Source: CAVTHW01 sp963734625 (lineage in GTDB: Bacteria; Acidobacteriota; Terriglobia; Bryobacterales; Bryobacteraceae). From it: a stretch of DNA of 64,000 bases. Positions 1-8,463 of the stretch are shown piece after piece (position 1 is the stretch's first letter; each line of letters starts with the position of its first letter). The stretch spans positions 1 through 64,000 of the forward strand of contig CAVTHW010000010.1 in NCBI GenBank assembly GCA_963734625.1, given 5' to 3'. The position numbers and the translations under genes were made by a program. The notes under the pieces were generated by a model, which saw nothing but the letters and a program-made list of their open reading frames with translations, made no database searches and had not been told where the DNA came from.

Positions 1-47
<47 letters not shown>

Positions 48-197
48 TCTTTCAAAAACTTGCAGCTTTGGCCCTGACTGACGGAACCCACTTCTCAAGG
101 TAATCAGCGGAAAGACCAGCAGGTTGGCATCCTGGCGGCCTGGGTGCTAGGTTGGGCTTAGGTTTGCCGCGTCAGGCACGACCTCGGTTAGCCAGGT

Positions 198-1418
198 ATG
201 ACTCTCGACTTCTCCGCACTGCTTCTTGTGGCCGACACCCAGGGCGTGAAGCTCCCTCTGGCGATGCTGGTTGTCTTCGCCTCGGCCAAGATCCTGGACG
301 AACTGTTCGAGCGATTCCACCTGCCGGGGATTGTCGGCCAGATTCTCGCCGGCGTCGTTATCGGTCCGAGCGTGCTGGGCTGGATGGCGCCCAATGACTT
401 CCTGACAGCACTTGCCGAACTGGGGGTGATGTTCCTTCTGTTCCGGGTCGGCCTGGAGGTGAAGGCCTCGGATTTGATTAAGGTCGGGCCGATCGCGACC
501 TGGGTCGCGGTCCTCGGTGTAGCCGTCCCGTTCGTTCTAGGCTGGGGCCTTTTGCGGCTCTGGGGTGAACCGCAGATCGAGTCGATCTTCGTAGGAGCCG
601 CGATGGTTGCCACCAGTGTCGGCATTACGGCACAAGTGCTGGCGGCCAAGGGTCTGCTGCAGGAGCGAGCAAGCCGGATCATTCTGGCAGCGGCGGTAAT
701 CGATGACGTGCTCGGCCTTCTGATTCTCGCTCTGGTCAGCAGCCTTGCCAAAGGAACGGTGAACGTCGTGGAACTGGCCCTTACTGCCACGTTCGCCATC
801 GGGTTCACGCTGATCGTGGTCAAGTGGGGTACGACGACCATGAAGAAGCTGGTCCCTCGCGTCCACGAACAACTACGAGGCGGAGAGCCGCAATTCGCAA
901 TGGCGATGATTCTGTTGTTCGCGCTCTCCGTACTGGCAGTCTACGCTGGAGTTGCTGCGATCATCGGCGCCTTCCTGGCGGGGATGGCTCTGGCTGAGAG
1001 TGTTGGCCATCGGGTTCACGATCTCGCGCAGGGGGTAACCGAACTGCTCGTTCCGTTCTTCCTGGCCGGGATCGGCCTTCACTTTAGTCTCTCCGCGCTT
1101 TCCAACTGGTCGATCGTGACCCTGACCGGCCTGGTCCTGCTAGCGGCGATGCTTTCCAAGTTCATCGGCTGCGGGTTGGGAGCGTACCGTTTGGGCTGGG
1201 CCGACGCCTCGCGTGTCGGTGTGGGAATGATTCCACGAGGCGAGGTTGGGATGGTAGTGGCCCAAATCGGCCAATCGCTTGGCGTGATCGGGGCGCACGT
1301 GTACGCAGTCGTCGTTCTGATGTCGGTGGCAACCACGCTCGTCGCTCCTCCACTGATTAAGCTGGCGTATCGCGGTCTCGAGAAGCCGCCTGTGGAGGAG
1401 GAGTTTCGGATCGGCTAA
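198..1418 (+). CDS. Kef-type cation/proton antiporter (CPA2 family), membrane domain only
   Basis: A 406-residue polytopic inner-membrane protein, almost entirely hydrophobic helices. Typical CPA2 features are visible: the early LPGIVGQILAGVVIGPSVLG helix (about residues 42-61), a paired-aspartate helix VIDDVLGLLIL (about residues 167-177) expected to carry the exchanged ion, and FLAGMALAES. It ends soon after the last helix, so it lacks the C-terminal TrkA-N/RCK regulatory domain of KefB/KefC. It probably exchanges Na+ or K+ for protons; ion specificity cannot be read from the sequence. It stands alone, followed by a convergent minus-strand operon. The start at 198 was chosen because the hydrophobic N-terminus follows directly. 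Confidence 0.85.
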   Translation: MTLDFSALLLVADTQGVKLPLAMLVVFASAKILDELFERFHLPGIVGQILAGVVIGPSVLGWMAPNDFLTALAELGVMFLLFRVGLEVKASDLIKVGPIATWVAVLGVAVPFVLGWGLLRLWGEPQIESIFVGAAMVATSVGITAQVLAAKGLLQERASRIILAAAVIDDVLGLLILALVSSLAKGTVNVVELALTATFAIGFTLIVVKWGTTTMKKLVPRVHEQLRGGEPQFAMAMILLFALSVLAVYAGVAAIIGAFLAGMALAESVGHRVHDLAQGVTELLVPFFLAGIGLHFSLSALSNWSIVTLTGLVLLAAMLSKFIGCGLGAYRLGWADASRVGVGMIPRGEVGMVVAQIGQSLGVIGAHVYAVVVLMSVATTLVAPPLIKLAYRGLEKPPVEEEFRIG

Positions 1419-1467
1419 CCGCTGATGAACAGCAGAAGGCCCATTTCGCTCGTCACCGAGCATACCG

Positions 1468-2402
1468 CTATTTTGCGAAGCCGAGCTTGCGCAGGGTCGC
1501 GGCGGGCTCGCGAGAGTCGAAGCCGGCAAAGGCGGCTCGCCGGTGGCCGTTCTCCAAGGCCACACCGTAGGGCACATCCACGAAGGAAAACGTCTTTCGC
1601 AGCAGCTCGGCATCGGGGCTGAGCGGGCCGCGCAACTGGGTGGAGTCCAGAAACTGGGAGCCAAACTCGGGCAGTTGGGTGGGCACGGCGATCACCGTGG
1701 TTTGGCCCCAGGCGAGCTTGGCCAGCTCGCGGGCGGCATGGTCGCAACTGAGGCAGGTTGGATCAAAAAAGAAGAGAAAGACGCGGCCCTGATCCAGAGC
1801 GAAGGGCTTGCCGCCGGCCACGATGGAAGCCGGAGCGCGAACGCCGCTCTGGCGGGCGGCCGTGACGCCGTAGGAGACGAAGGCGAAGACGAAGACGGCG
1901 CCCAGAATAATCGCCGCCGTGCGGCGTCCCGGGAAGGCGGAGCCCACCAACCCGCCGCCAGCGCCATCAGCAGCATAATCCCGTCGCCGATGAAGAAGGC
2001 CGGGCCAACGGCGCGCCGCACCCAGGGGAAGCAGTTACAGTCCGCTCCGCGAAGGGCGCCATAGAACACCGCGATATAGACCATGAACGCGACCAGCAGC
2101 AAACCGGCTAGCCAGGCTCCCCAGCGGCGAAAGCGCGGCGCCAGCAAGAGCGCGCCGGTGAAGGTCTCGGCGATCCCGAATCCGAGGGCGGCGGGCAAGC
2201 TCAGGGCGGAAGGGACCAGCGCCTGGGTCATGCGAACGGACGCCGCGATCGGGTCGGTGATCTTCCAGATTCCGGCGACTATGAAGGTCAGCGCCAGGAG
2301 GGCGCCCACAACCGCGCCAATCCAGGCCTTCCAAGGGGGCAGTCCTATCGGCGCGGCGTCGGCGTCGGCATCGGCCTCGGTCATGGTCTGGTTCACTCCC
2401 AT
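1468..2402 (-). CDS. MauE/DoxX-like membrane protein joined to a thioredoxin-like domain, with a frame break
   Basis: The N-terminal part (from 2402) has four hydrophobic segments and a CNC pair (GADCNCFPW) as in MauE/DoxX redox membrane proteins. Around 1950-2000 this frame becomes implausible (Ser/Pro/Arg-rich). The next frame takes over with another membrane segment and a periplasmic redoxin-like domain containing PTCLSCDHAAREL, a CxxC active site, ending at 1468. One base change would restore a protein of about 310 residues, an arrangement used in periplasmic disulfide chemistry. Translation of the second half from an internal TTG at 1950 is possible but less likely. The gene starts directly after the hemL stop and is the last gene of that operon. 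The frame break may be a sequencing error. Confidence 0.65.
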
Positions 2403-3674
2403 CTATTCTATGCCCGTCATAAAGAATTCGCGGGTGGCGGCGGCGGTGCGGGCCACATCCTCGCTGGTGTGCGCGGCCGAAAGGAATCCGGCTTCGAACT
2501 GCGAGGGCGCCAGGTAGATGCCGCGATCCAGCATGAAATGGAAATAGCGGGCAAAGCGCCGGGCGTCGCAGCGCTTGGCGGATTCATAGTCCGTCACCGG
2601 CCCGGCGCTGAAGAACAAAGTGAACATGGAGGCGACACGATTGACGGTTACGCCGGCGGGCGCGTCCGCGACCAGGAGCGCGGCGCGGACCTCGAGCTGT
2701 CCGTAGACCTCGGGATGCGAGCGGAGGTAGCGCAGCATGGCCAGGCCGGCGCCGACGGCCAGGGGATTGCCGGAGAGCGTCCCGGCCTGATAGACGGGCC
2801 CGGACGGCGCGACCTTCGACATGATTTCGGTGCGCCCGCCATAGGCGCCGATGGGCAGGCCGCCGCCGATCACTTTGCCCAGGGTGGTGAGATCGGGGCG
2901 GATGCCGTAGCGTTGCTGGGCTCCACCAAAGGCCACGCGGAAGCCGGTCATCACCTCGTCGAAGATGAGCAGCGCTCCGTCGCGCGCGGTGATTTCGCGG
3001 AGAGCTTCCAGGAAGCCCGGAGCGGGCGGGACGCAGCCCATGTTGCCCGCAACCGGCTCGACGATCACCGAGGCGATGCGTCCCCGGTAGGCGGCGAAGG
3101 CGTCCTCGACGGCCGCGATGGAGTTGAAGGGCACGGCGATGGTGGTATCGGCGAAGGCCGTGGGAACGCCGGCCGTGTCGGGAAGCCCGAGGGTGGCGAC
3201 GCCGGAGCCGGCCTTGACCAGCAGCGAGTCCACGTGGCCGTGGTAACAGCCCTCGAATTTCAAGGTTAGCTCGCGGCCGGTGAAGCCGCGCGCCAGGCGG
3301 ATGGCGCTCATGGTGGCCTCGGTGCCGGAGTTGACCAGCCGGACCATTTCCATGGACGGCACGGCGCTGGAGATCGCCTCGGCCAGTTCGATCTCCTGCT
3401 CGGTCGGGGCGCCGAAACTGGTGCCGCGGGAAAGAGCCTCCTCGACGGCCCGAACGATGTCGGGATGGCGGTGGCCCAGCAGCAGCGGCCCCCAGCTTCC
3501 GACGTAGTCGATGTACTCGTTGCCGTCGGCGTCCCAAATATGCGCGCCCTGGCCGCGAACGATGAAAGGCGGCGTTCCTCCCACGCCGCGGAAGGCGCGC
3601 ACCGGAGAGTTGACGCCGCCGGGAATGGAAATCTGCGCCCTGGTGAAAAGTTCTTCGGACTTGGATCGGTTCAT
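2403..3674 (-). CDS. hemL: Glutamate-1-semialdehyde 2,1-aminomutase
   Basis: A 423-residue class III PLP-dependent aminotransferase of the usual HemL length. It converts glutamate-1-semialdehyde to 5-aminolevulinate in the C5 route to heme and cobalamin. Visible signatures: SIPGGVNSPVRAF near the N-terminus, the cofactor aspartate in FDEVMTGFR, and the Schiff-base lysine in TTLGKVIGGGLPIGA. The reading frame is intact. It lies 15 bp downstream of the FAD oxidoreductase and abuts the MauE-like gene, so all three are probably cotranscribed from near 5320. This supply of tetrapyrrole precursor fits the cobalamin-dependent ribonucleotide reductase elsewhere in the window. Confidence 0.96.
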   Translation of the reverse strand: MNRSKSEELFTRAQISIPGGVNSPVRAFRGVGGTPPFIVRGQGAHIWDADGNEYIDYVGSWGPLLLGHRHPDIVRAVEEALSRGTSFGAPTEQEIELAEAISSAVPSMEMVRLVNSGTEATMSAIRLARGFTGRELTLKFEGCYHGHVDSLLVKAGSGVATLGLPDTAGVPTAFADTTIAVPFNSIAAVEDAFAAYRGRIASVIVEPVAGNMGCVPPAPGFLEALREITARDGALLIFDEVMTGFRVAFGGAQQRYGIRPDLTTLGKVIGGGLPIGAYGGRTEIMSKVAPSGPVYQAGTLSGNPLAVGAGLAMLRYLRSHPEVYGQLEVRAALLVADAPAGVTVNRVASMFTLFFSAGPVTDYESAKRCDARRFARYFHFMLDRGIYLAPSQFEAGFLSAAHTSEDVARTAAATREFFMTGIE

Positions 3675-3689
3675 GTTGTTGACCCGGCC

Positions 3690-4865
3690 TTAGGTCTCGC
3701 CGGGAACCACTTTGCTCAGCAGAAAACTCATGGCCGTTTCGAACATGGTGCCGTGCAGGTTGCGCAGAAGCCGGGCTTTCAGGTCGAGGTAGCCCTGGGT
3801 GCCGTCGAACAGGTCCTGCATCAGCTCATGGAAGCGGGGGCTGCGGCGCATGAACTGAATCATGCGCTGGGGCACGCTGGCGAACAAGAAGCGGCCGGAG
3901 AAAATGCGGCGGGCGAGGGCGGAGCCGAGCTCCAGGTCGGCCGCGAAATCGCGCTGCAGCAGAGCGCGGTAGGCGTTGCGGCTTGTCCTCGGGCGCCTGG
4001 GCGTCGGAGAGCACCACCTGGGAAGCCAGGTCGCCGGAGCGGATGGCGTAGTAGAGGCCCTCGCCGGTGATGGGATCCACCAGCCACCCGCGTCGCCCAC
4101 GGCGATCCATCCCGGCCCGGCCACGCGGTTATGCCGCCAGGCCAACTTGCCCAGGCAGGGCAGCACGTGGCTGTAGAAGGTCGCGTTCTTCCAGGAGATG
4201 CCCCGCTCCTGCATATAGCCTTCCAGGCGCGCGCGCAGCTTGTAGGCGGGTTCGCCCCGGCCGCAGATGCCGACCGAGAGGTGCCCGCAGCGCGGGAAGA
4301 CCCAGATGTAGCCCTCGAGTTGCGAGAGAAACTGAATGTCGATGTGCTCCTGCTCCTCCGGCACGTAGTAGCCGAGCGCCAGCATGGTGTCGGCGGCGGT
4401 CAGCCTGGTGCCTACTTCGCGCAACGGATTTCGGGCGCCGGTGGCGATGATGCAGAAATCGGCCTCGATGGCGCCGTGCCTGGTGGCCAGTTGCCAGCGG
4501 CCGCCGGCGCGGGAGAGCGAAAGAACCTTCTCCTTCTCGATCTGCGCTCCGGCCCGCTCGGCGCGCTCGAGGAGCATCCGGTTCAACTCGTAGCGCGAGT
4601 AGATTAGCATGGGCTGCCGGAGCTTCATGCTGGCCGAGCGGGTTCCGGGGGCGGCCAGCTGGGTGACGCTGACCAGACGCTTCGGGACGTCGTTCTGGAT
4701 GAGGAAAGGATACTTCTCGTAGGCCTTATAGGTGACGCCGCCGCCGCAGGGTTTCTCCCAGGCCAACTTCTCGTCCAGGAGAACGGTCTTCATTCCGGCG
4801 GCAGCCAGGCGCTCGGCAGCGGATGCGCCGGCGGGACCGCCGCCCAGTACGGCGACCTGCTTCAT
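3690..4865 (-). CDS. Geranylgeranyl-reductase-family FAD-dependent oxidoreductase, with two compensating frame breaks
   Basis: The N-terminus has the FAD-binding motif VLGGGPAGASAAERL and the downstream PCGGGVTYKAYE typical of the geranylgeranyl reductase/halogenase-like flavoproteins, which reduce isoprenoid chains of quinones or lipids. The third FAD motif should follow VGDAGG. The open frame instead reads WWIPSPARAST between about 4085 and 3985, while the neighbouring frame gives LVDPITGEGLYYAIRSGDLA, the expected FAD/substrate motif. The first frame resumes at about 3980 with NAYRALLQRDF. Two opposite single-base errors therefore explain the segment. The start overlaps the upstream lipoprotein stop by 4 bp. 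The substrate, possibly menaquinone or a polyprenol, is inferred only. Confidence 0.8.
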   Translation of the reverse strand: MKQVAVLGGGPAGASAAERLAAAGMKTVLLDEKLAWEKPCGGGVTYKAYEKYPFLIQNDVPKRLVSVTQLAAPGTRSASMKLRQPMLIYSRYELNRMLLERAERAGAQIEKEKVLSLSRAGGRWQLATRHGAIEADFCIIATGARNPLREVGTRLTAADTMLALGYYVPEEQEHIDIQFLSQLEGYIWVFPRCGHLSVGICGRGEPAYKLRARLEGYMQERGISWKNATFYSHVLPCLGKLAWRHNRVAGPGWIAVGDAGGWWIPSPARASTTPSAPATWLPRWCSPTPRRPRTSRNAYRALLQRDFAADLELGSALARRIFSGRFLFASVPQRMIQFMRRSPRFHELMQDLFDGTQGYLDLKARLLRNLHGTMFETAMSFLLSKVVPGET

Positions 4866-5315
4866 TTTTTCGTACCGGCGGGAGGCGGTGACGCCATCTG
4901 CGGCATAGCGCCCATGGGACTGCTGGTCTGCGGATGTCCGGGCGGCATGCTGGAAGCGTCCGCGGCTCCGGGGGCGGCAGCTCCGGCAGCGGCAGCATGG
5001 TCGGGGGTGGTGGCGCCAGTGCGCCCCTTGACGACCCAGGCATTGCCCTGCTTGGTCAGGGTGTAGCTCATGGTCATGCCGGCCGCGGTCTGCCCGGCAG
5101 GCGTGTCCTTGCCGCGGAACGAGACGACGGCATCGGCTTCATTCTCGCGGAAGGAGACGGAGGTAATGTCAACCTGCATGGCAGACGACGTTCAGGTTCT
5201 TCTTGGCCAGGTAGTCGAGGACGGCCTGCCGCACGGCCTCCTGATTGTCGACTTTTCGGCTGCAGCCGCCCGCAGCCAGCAGCGCCGCCACTACGGCAAG
5301 TGCAAGGTATTTCAC
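4862..5315 (-). CDS. Small lipoprotein, frame-broken
   Basis: Starting from GTG at 5315, the product has a lipoprotein signal with lipobox AAGGC (about residues 14-18) and then KVDNQEAVRQAVLDYLAKKNLNVV. This frame stops near 5180, while the next frame continues with MQVDITSVSFRENEADAVVSFRGK and ends at 4862 in an Ala/Pro/Met-rich tail. Joining the two with one base change gives a protein of about 150 residues, an acidobacterial lipoprotein type of unknown function. It heads the operon with the FAD oxidoreductase (4-bp overlap), hemL and the MauE-like gene. The ORF from 5179 alone would be a truncated call. Confidence 0.55.
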
Positions 5316-5321
5316 AATAAG

Positions 5322-5349
5322 ATTATAACCTTAACCGTCCCCTGGACAA
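5322..5349 (-). promoter_or_regulatory. Sigma70-type promoter for the lipoprotein-hemL operon
   Basis: On the minus strand TTGTCC (5344-5349) and a consensus TATAAT (5322-5327) are separated by 16 bp. The predicted transcript would begin at or next to the GTG start at 5315, so the first gene may be leaderless or start slightly downstream. The whole promoter fits in the gap between the gene and the end of IS copy 1 at 5362. Confidence 0.5.
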
Positions 5350-5575
5350 CTGGCCCGCAGGCAGCGATTCCGCATTCGTGACAGTTGGGTGCGGGCAAGC
5401 AGCGGTATCGAAGGGGATTCCGCTGCGTTGGGCGATCCAGGCAACTTCGGATGGGCATGGGGAGGGCCTGGCGGGGTCCCGAGGGACGAAAAAGGGACAC
5501 GAATGCGTGCAGGCGCCAATAGCGGCGGCTCGAAATCGGCAGTTTGAGATAAGAGGCGGCAGAGACGAAAGGAGA

Positions 5576-6782
5576 TCAGGGAGCGCGCTTGCGTGTCGTG
5601 GTTCCGGCGTCACGATAGAGTTCGGCGGCGATCAGACAAGCCCAGTATTTCTCCGGTTTGGTGTCGCGAAGTTGGGGTTTGAGGTTCAGGCCGAGGAAGG
5701 CATGAAAAATGTTGCAGGCCAGGAACGCCATCAACAGGAAGGCCTCGATGGCTTTGGCCTCGTGTTTGTAAATGTGGTCGGCTTCCCAACCATTGACCAG
5801 TTCATTGAAGCCGAAGTTCTCGATGTCCCATCTCTGATGCCCCCAGGCGACGATGCGCGCGGTGGGCGCTGGCGGCTGCGGTAAAGTCGTCACCCAGACC
5901 CAATCGCTGGTTTCCTGAGTTACCGTTCGATCCAGTTGGCGGCGCACGGAGTAAGTTTCCAGGCTCCGTACCACGCGCAGCGGGGCCTTCACCTGCGGCC
6001 AAACGCAGATCCGGAAAGTCCCACCATAGGCAGTTTCGACCGCGACGTTCGCCGCGCTGCGGTTGGACGTGCGCGAACAGGCCAGCCACATCCTGATACA
6101 GATTGCGGCGCTCGTCTTTGAGAACGACCAAAGCATGCTTGCCGCGGTCGATCAGGAAGTTGAGAAACGCCGCGGTGGCATAGAGGGCCTCGGCCAGTAC
6201 CAGATCAAAGGCCCGCGGATAGTCCGCCAGCACGCGGGCCAGTAAGCGCAGCGCGGCGCCAACTTCATCTTCACCGGGAAGCATCGGTTCGCAGTCCAAC
6301 AAAACGCGCAGGGGCTTGCCGCTGGAACGAGCCCCGGGCAAGAGCATGAGCGTGACTTGCCGGTGGTAATACTGAGTGCGCTCTCCCTGTTCGGTCTTCA
6401 CGGTGCGCTGGCGGCACCCCGAACAATGGCGGCGGTAGCTGGCATGTAGCTCGTGGCCATCCAGGACCGCAACGTCCAGACCCAAATTCAGGGGTAGCGC
6501 CTTGTTCCGCTTCAGACGGCTGTAGATCTGGTGGAGGCCATCCCGCAGTTGGCCGACGTCCAGGGCGGCATGTACTCGTCCCATGGTGTCGGCGCTGATC
6601 ATGTCCCCTGCCAGCCATCGTTTCCAGAACCGGGCGGTGGAAAGGGTTTCCAGCGCATGGAGGCTTCCCAATCGCGCCCAGAACATCGCCAGAGAGGATT
6701 TCAGTATCAGCGTGGTAGGCGTCCGCGGCTGGGGACGTCCATCGGTGACTTTGTCGAGCACCTCGCTGGAAAGGTCAAACAC
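5576..6782 (-). CDS. DDE transposase of IS copy 1, read in two frames
   Basis: The first frame (GTG at 6782 to about 6000) has MFDLSSEVLDKVTDGRPQP, the first catalytic Asp in AVLDGHELHASY and a four-cysteine CSGC region. The second frame (about 6000 to 5576) carries WPQVKAPLRVVRSLE and the catalytic Glu in RWDIENFGFNEL. A +1 shift is needed near 6000, at the same place as in copy 2. The second catalytic Asp (LADALYA in copy 2) is Glu here (LAEALYA), so this copy is probably inactive. It is transcribed toward the lipoprotein-hemL operon. Confidence 0.75.
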
Positions 6783-6819
6783 CTTCTCGGCATAGCGAAC
6801 GAGGCGATGGAGTAAGCCC

Positions 6820-7152
6820 TCAGCGTCCCGGCATCTTCTTCTCCCGCATGCGTTTCCATTCGAGTTCCGAGACCTCTTCGATGAGGCGCCGCATTTCCTG
6901 GTAATCGTTCACCGCCTGCCGGACGCGAGGTTCCCACGGCTTGGGGATGCAGAATTGCCGCGGTTTTCCGTCGTGGCTTTGGACCAAATACAGGGAGGCG
7001 TGCAATTCGCCGTTGGCGCAGTGGCAGGTGGCCTTGCCACACTTGCGACTACGAACAGACAAGGTTCCGCGAAGCAGCCAGTTGTCGTGAGCCAGTTGGG
7101 CGAGCCTGGAACGGAAGTTCCGCTCCGCAGGCGAGAGCCTGATGCGGTTCAC
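6820..7152 (-). CDS. DUF6788-like small protein of IS copy 1
   Basis: A 110-residue basic protein with a short cysteine cluster, RSRKCGKATCHCANGELHAS, followed by YLVQSHDGKPRQFCIPK and a helical C-terminus (EEVSELEWKRM). This matches the small DUF6788-type proteins that accompany DDE transposases in Acidobacteria. The Cys pattern KCGKATCHC suggests metal or nucleic-acid binding, which is inferred. It precedes the transposase by about 37 bp on the same strand. It is identical to the copy at 54024-54356 and related to the divergent one at 47002-47373. Its role in transposition is not known. Confidence 0.75.
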   Translation of the reverse strand: MNRIRLSPAERNFRSRLAQLAHDNWLLRGTLSVRSRKCGKATCHCANGELHASLYLVQSHDGKPRQFCIPKPWEPRVRQAVNDYQEMRRLIEEVSELEWKRMREKKMPGR

Positions 7153-7350
7153 GGGTCTCTCCTCATCTGAGACATTTATACTATCTCAGATTGAGACACA
7201 AAGCAAGGACCAAAACGAAATGCGAATTTGCCTCAGTTGCGCAACGGTGCACGCCAGATGCGCAACAACGGGCTGTGCGCAGCAATCAGAACGCTGGATG
7301 CGGAATCACTGTGATGCGCCCGGTCGCGAGGGGAAGTCTCTCCCCACCGC

Positions 7351-7541
7351 GTGCCGGTGGAAGTAAACGGCGAACCCCTGCCTCCCGAACTGAAGGTCAG
7401 GGAGCAGCACAAACTGGAGGATGCATTTGCCCGCCGCCGCGCCGTGACCACGAGCTACTCGATCAGTTGACCCAGGCGTTCGACTTTCGGCTGTTGGGCG
7501 AACAGACGCTCGGCGTAACGCGGAGGTTTTGGCGGGGATGA
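7351..7541 (+). pseudogene. Degraded fragment of a secreted-protein gene beside the IS
   Basis: From 7351 one frame reads VPVEVNGEPLPPELKVREQ and KLEDAFARRR before a stop. The next frame continues ELLDQLTQAFDFRLLGEQTLGV until 7541. Together they resemble a segment of acidobacterial outer-membrane or lipoprotein-sorting-like proteins that have a charged helix followed by a phrase like AFDFRLVGEE. Neither end is complete, and the IS lies immediately upstream. The resemblance is from memory of the family pattern, so the identity is tentative. Confidence 0.4.
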
Positions 7542-7654
7542 ATGCGAAGCTCTCAGAGGGTGCGCGACACAAAGGTGGACGCCAGCGTGATTCAGCAGCA
7601 AGACGGTTTAGATCCGAGCGTAGGTGTACGCAAAGACAGAATGCCCACGTTGGG

Positions 7655-7762
7655 TCTGGCTTTCAGCCAGCCGCCGGGTCTTGAGCCGGCGTTTCTTCGG
7701 GCTTTCGCCAGACGCCGGGCCAAAGCCCGGCTGCAGCCAGAAATGGCTGCCCCACAAGCAGG
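7655..7762. repeat. Cluster of short palindromes (REP-like)
   Basis: Several hairpins follow one another: GCCGGGTCTTGAGCCGGC, CGGGCCAAAGCCCGG and CAGCCAGAAATGGCTG, plus a GGCTTTCAGCC stem. They lie just beyond the stop of the minus-strand methyltransferase and could end its transcript. The layout is typical of dispersed palindromic repeats. Confidence 0.5.
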
Positions 7763-7769
7763 TCGCACA

Positions 7770-8402
7770 TCACCTGATCTTGAAAGCGACCAGCATCCCG
7801 TCGTTCTTGTGGAGCGAGGCCCGGATAGTCACGGAGTCGTAGTTGGGGTTCGACTGGATGTAGTTCAGGTAATCGGCCATCTGCCGGGCGGATACGATGA
7901 CGTTGTCCGCCACCACCGTGGCATTGCGAGTAAGCTTGGGCTCCAGCAGCTTGAAATACTTCAGGTAGTCCGGCTTGAGCGCATCGATGAAGACGAAGTC
8001 GATTCCCCCTTCGAGAGTGGGCAGAACCTTGAGGGCGTCTCCCTCCACCACGGTGACCGTTTTCTCCAGACCGACGCTCTGGAGATTCTTCCTGGAAGTC
8101 TGCACGTTTCGCGGGTCGATTTCTACGGTGTAGAGGTGGCCGCCGGTTCTCTCGAACCCGATGCCCTCGCTGATGGCGCCGAATCCGATGTTGGTCCCGA
8201 CCTCGGCGCCGTGCTTGGCGCCGCCGCTCTCGATGAGGATGCGCAGCAGCATCGCGTCCTCGGCCGTGGTACACATTTCAGTCCACGGAAACTTCTCCAG
8301 AAATGCTTTGCGGAACTCGTCGCTGGTGTTGGCCGGCCCCTGGGCTGAGACGCCGGCCAGAGGAACGGCAATGCTTGCGCTGAGGAGGTCTCGTCTTCGC
8401 AT
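7770..8402 (-). CDS. Class I SAM-dependent O-methyltransferase-like protein with a Tat-like leader
   Basis: A 210-residue protein of the O-methyltransferase family 3 (catechol/caffeoyl-CoA type). It has a Rossmann SAM site, AEVGTNIGFGAISEGIGF (about residues 65-82), an acidic ribose-binding position in YTVEIDPRN, and FVFIDALKPDYLKYF, where the metal or substrate aspartates normally lie. The start RRRDLLSAS with a following hydrophobic stretch ending in VSAQ looks like a twin-arginine export signal, unusual for a methyltransferase because SAM is cytoplasmic. This may be an uncleaved leader. The gene is single, followed by the palindrome cluster. Confidence 0.7.
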   Translation of the reverse strand: MRRRDLLSASIAVPLAGVSAQGPANTSDEFRKAFLEKFPWTEMCTTAEDAMLLRILIESGGAKHGAEVGTNIGFGAISEGIGFERTGGHLYTVEIDPRNVQTSRKNLQSVGLEKTVTVVEGDALKVLPTLEGGIDFVFIDALKPDYLKYFKLLEPKLTRNATVVADNVIVSARQMADYLNYIQSNPNYDSVTIRASLHKNDGMLVAFKIR

Positions 8403-8463
8403 GGCTGGTAATTATAGACCGCCGGCGTGCAAAGGAGCAAGGTCAGGCCGCAGGGACTTCCGT

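Larger units (their letters stand above)
5362..7311 (-). mobile_element. Insertion sequence copy 1 (about 1950 bp, DDE transposase plus DUF6788-like partner)
   Basis: The limits come from comparison with a near-identical copy at 52563-54515: the two match from 5362 to 7311 and diverge outside. The ends are imperfect inverted repeats, CAGCGATTCCGCATTC on the left and, read inward, CAGTGATTCCGCATCC on the right. Two minus-strand genes are carried. This copy differs from copy 2 by about ten substitutions and by lacking 3 bp at about position 6000. No matching target duplication flanks it (CCGCAGG on the left, TGATGCG on the right). The family is IS4/ISNCY-like by the transposase; the exact group is not assigned. 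Confidence 0.9.

Noticed and set aside
5362..7311. IS copy 1 as the start of a composite transposon with copy 2
   Set aside because: The copies are 47 kb apart in the same orientation and enclose core genes such as pnp, rpsO and nrdJ; copy 1 has no shared outer duplication.
7655..7762. CRISPR-like array
   Set aside because: The palindromes differ in sequence and spacing, there are no identical repeats with unique spacers and no cas genes.
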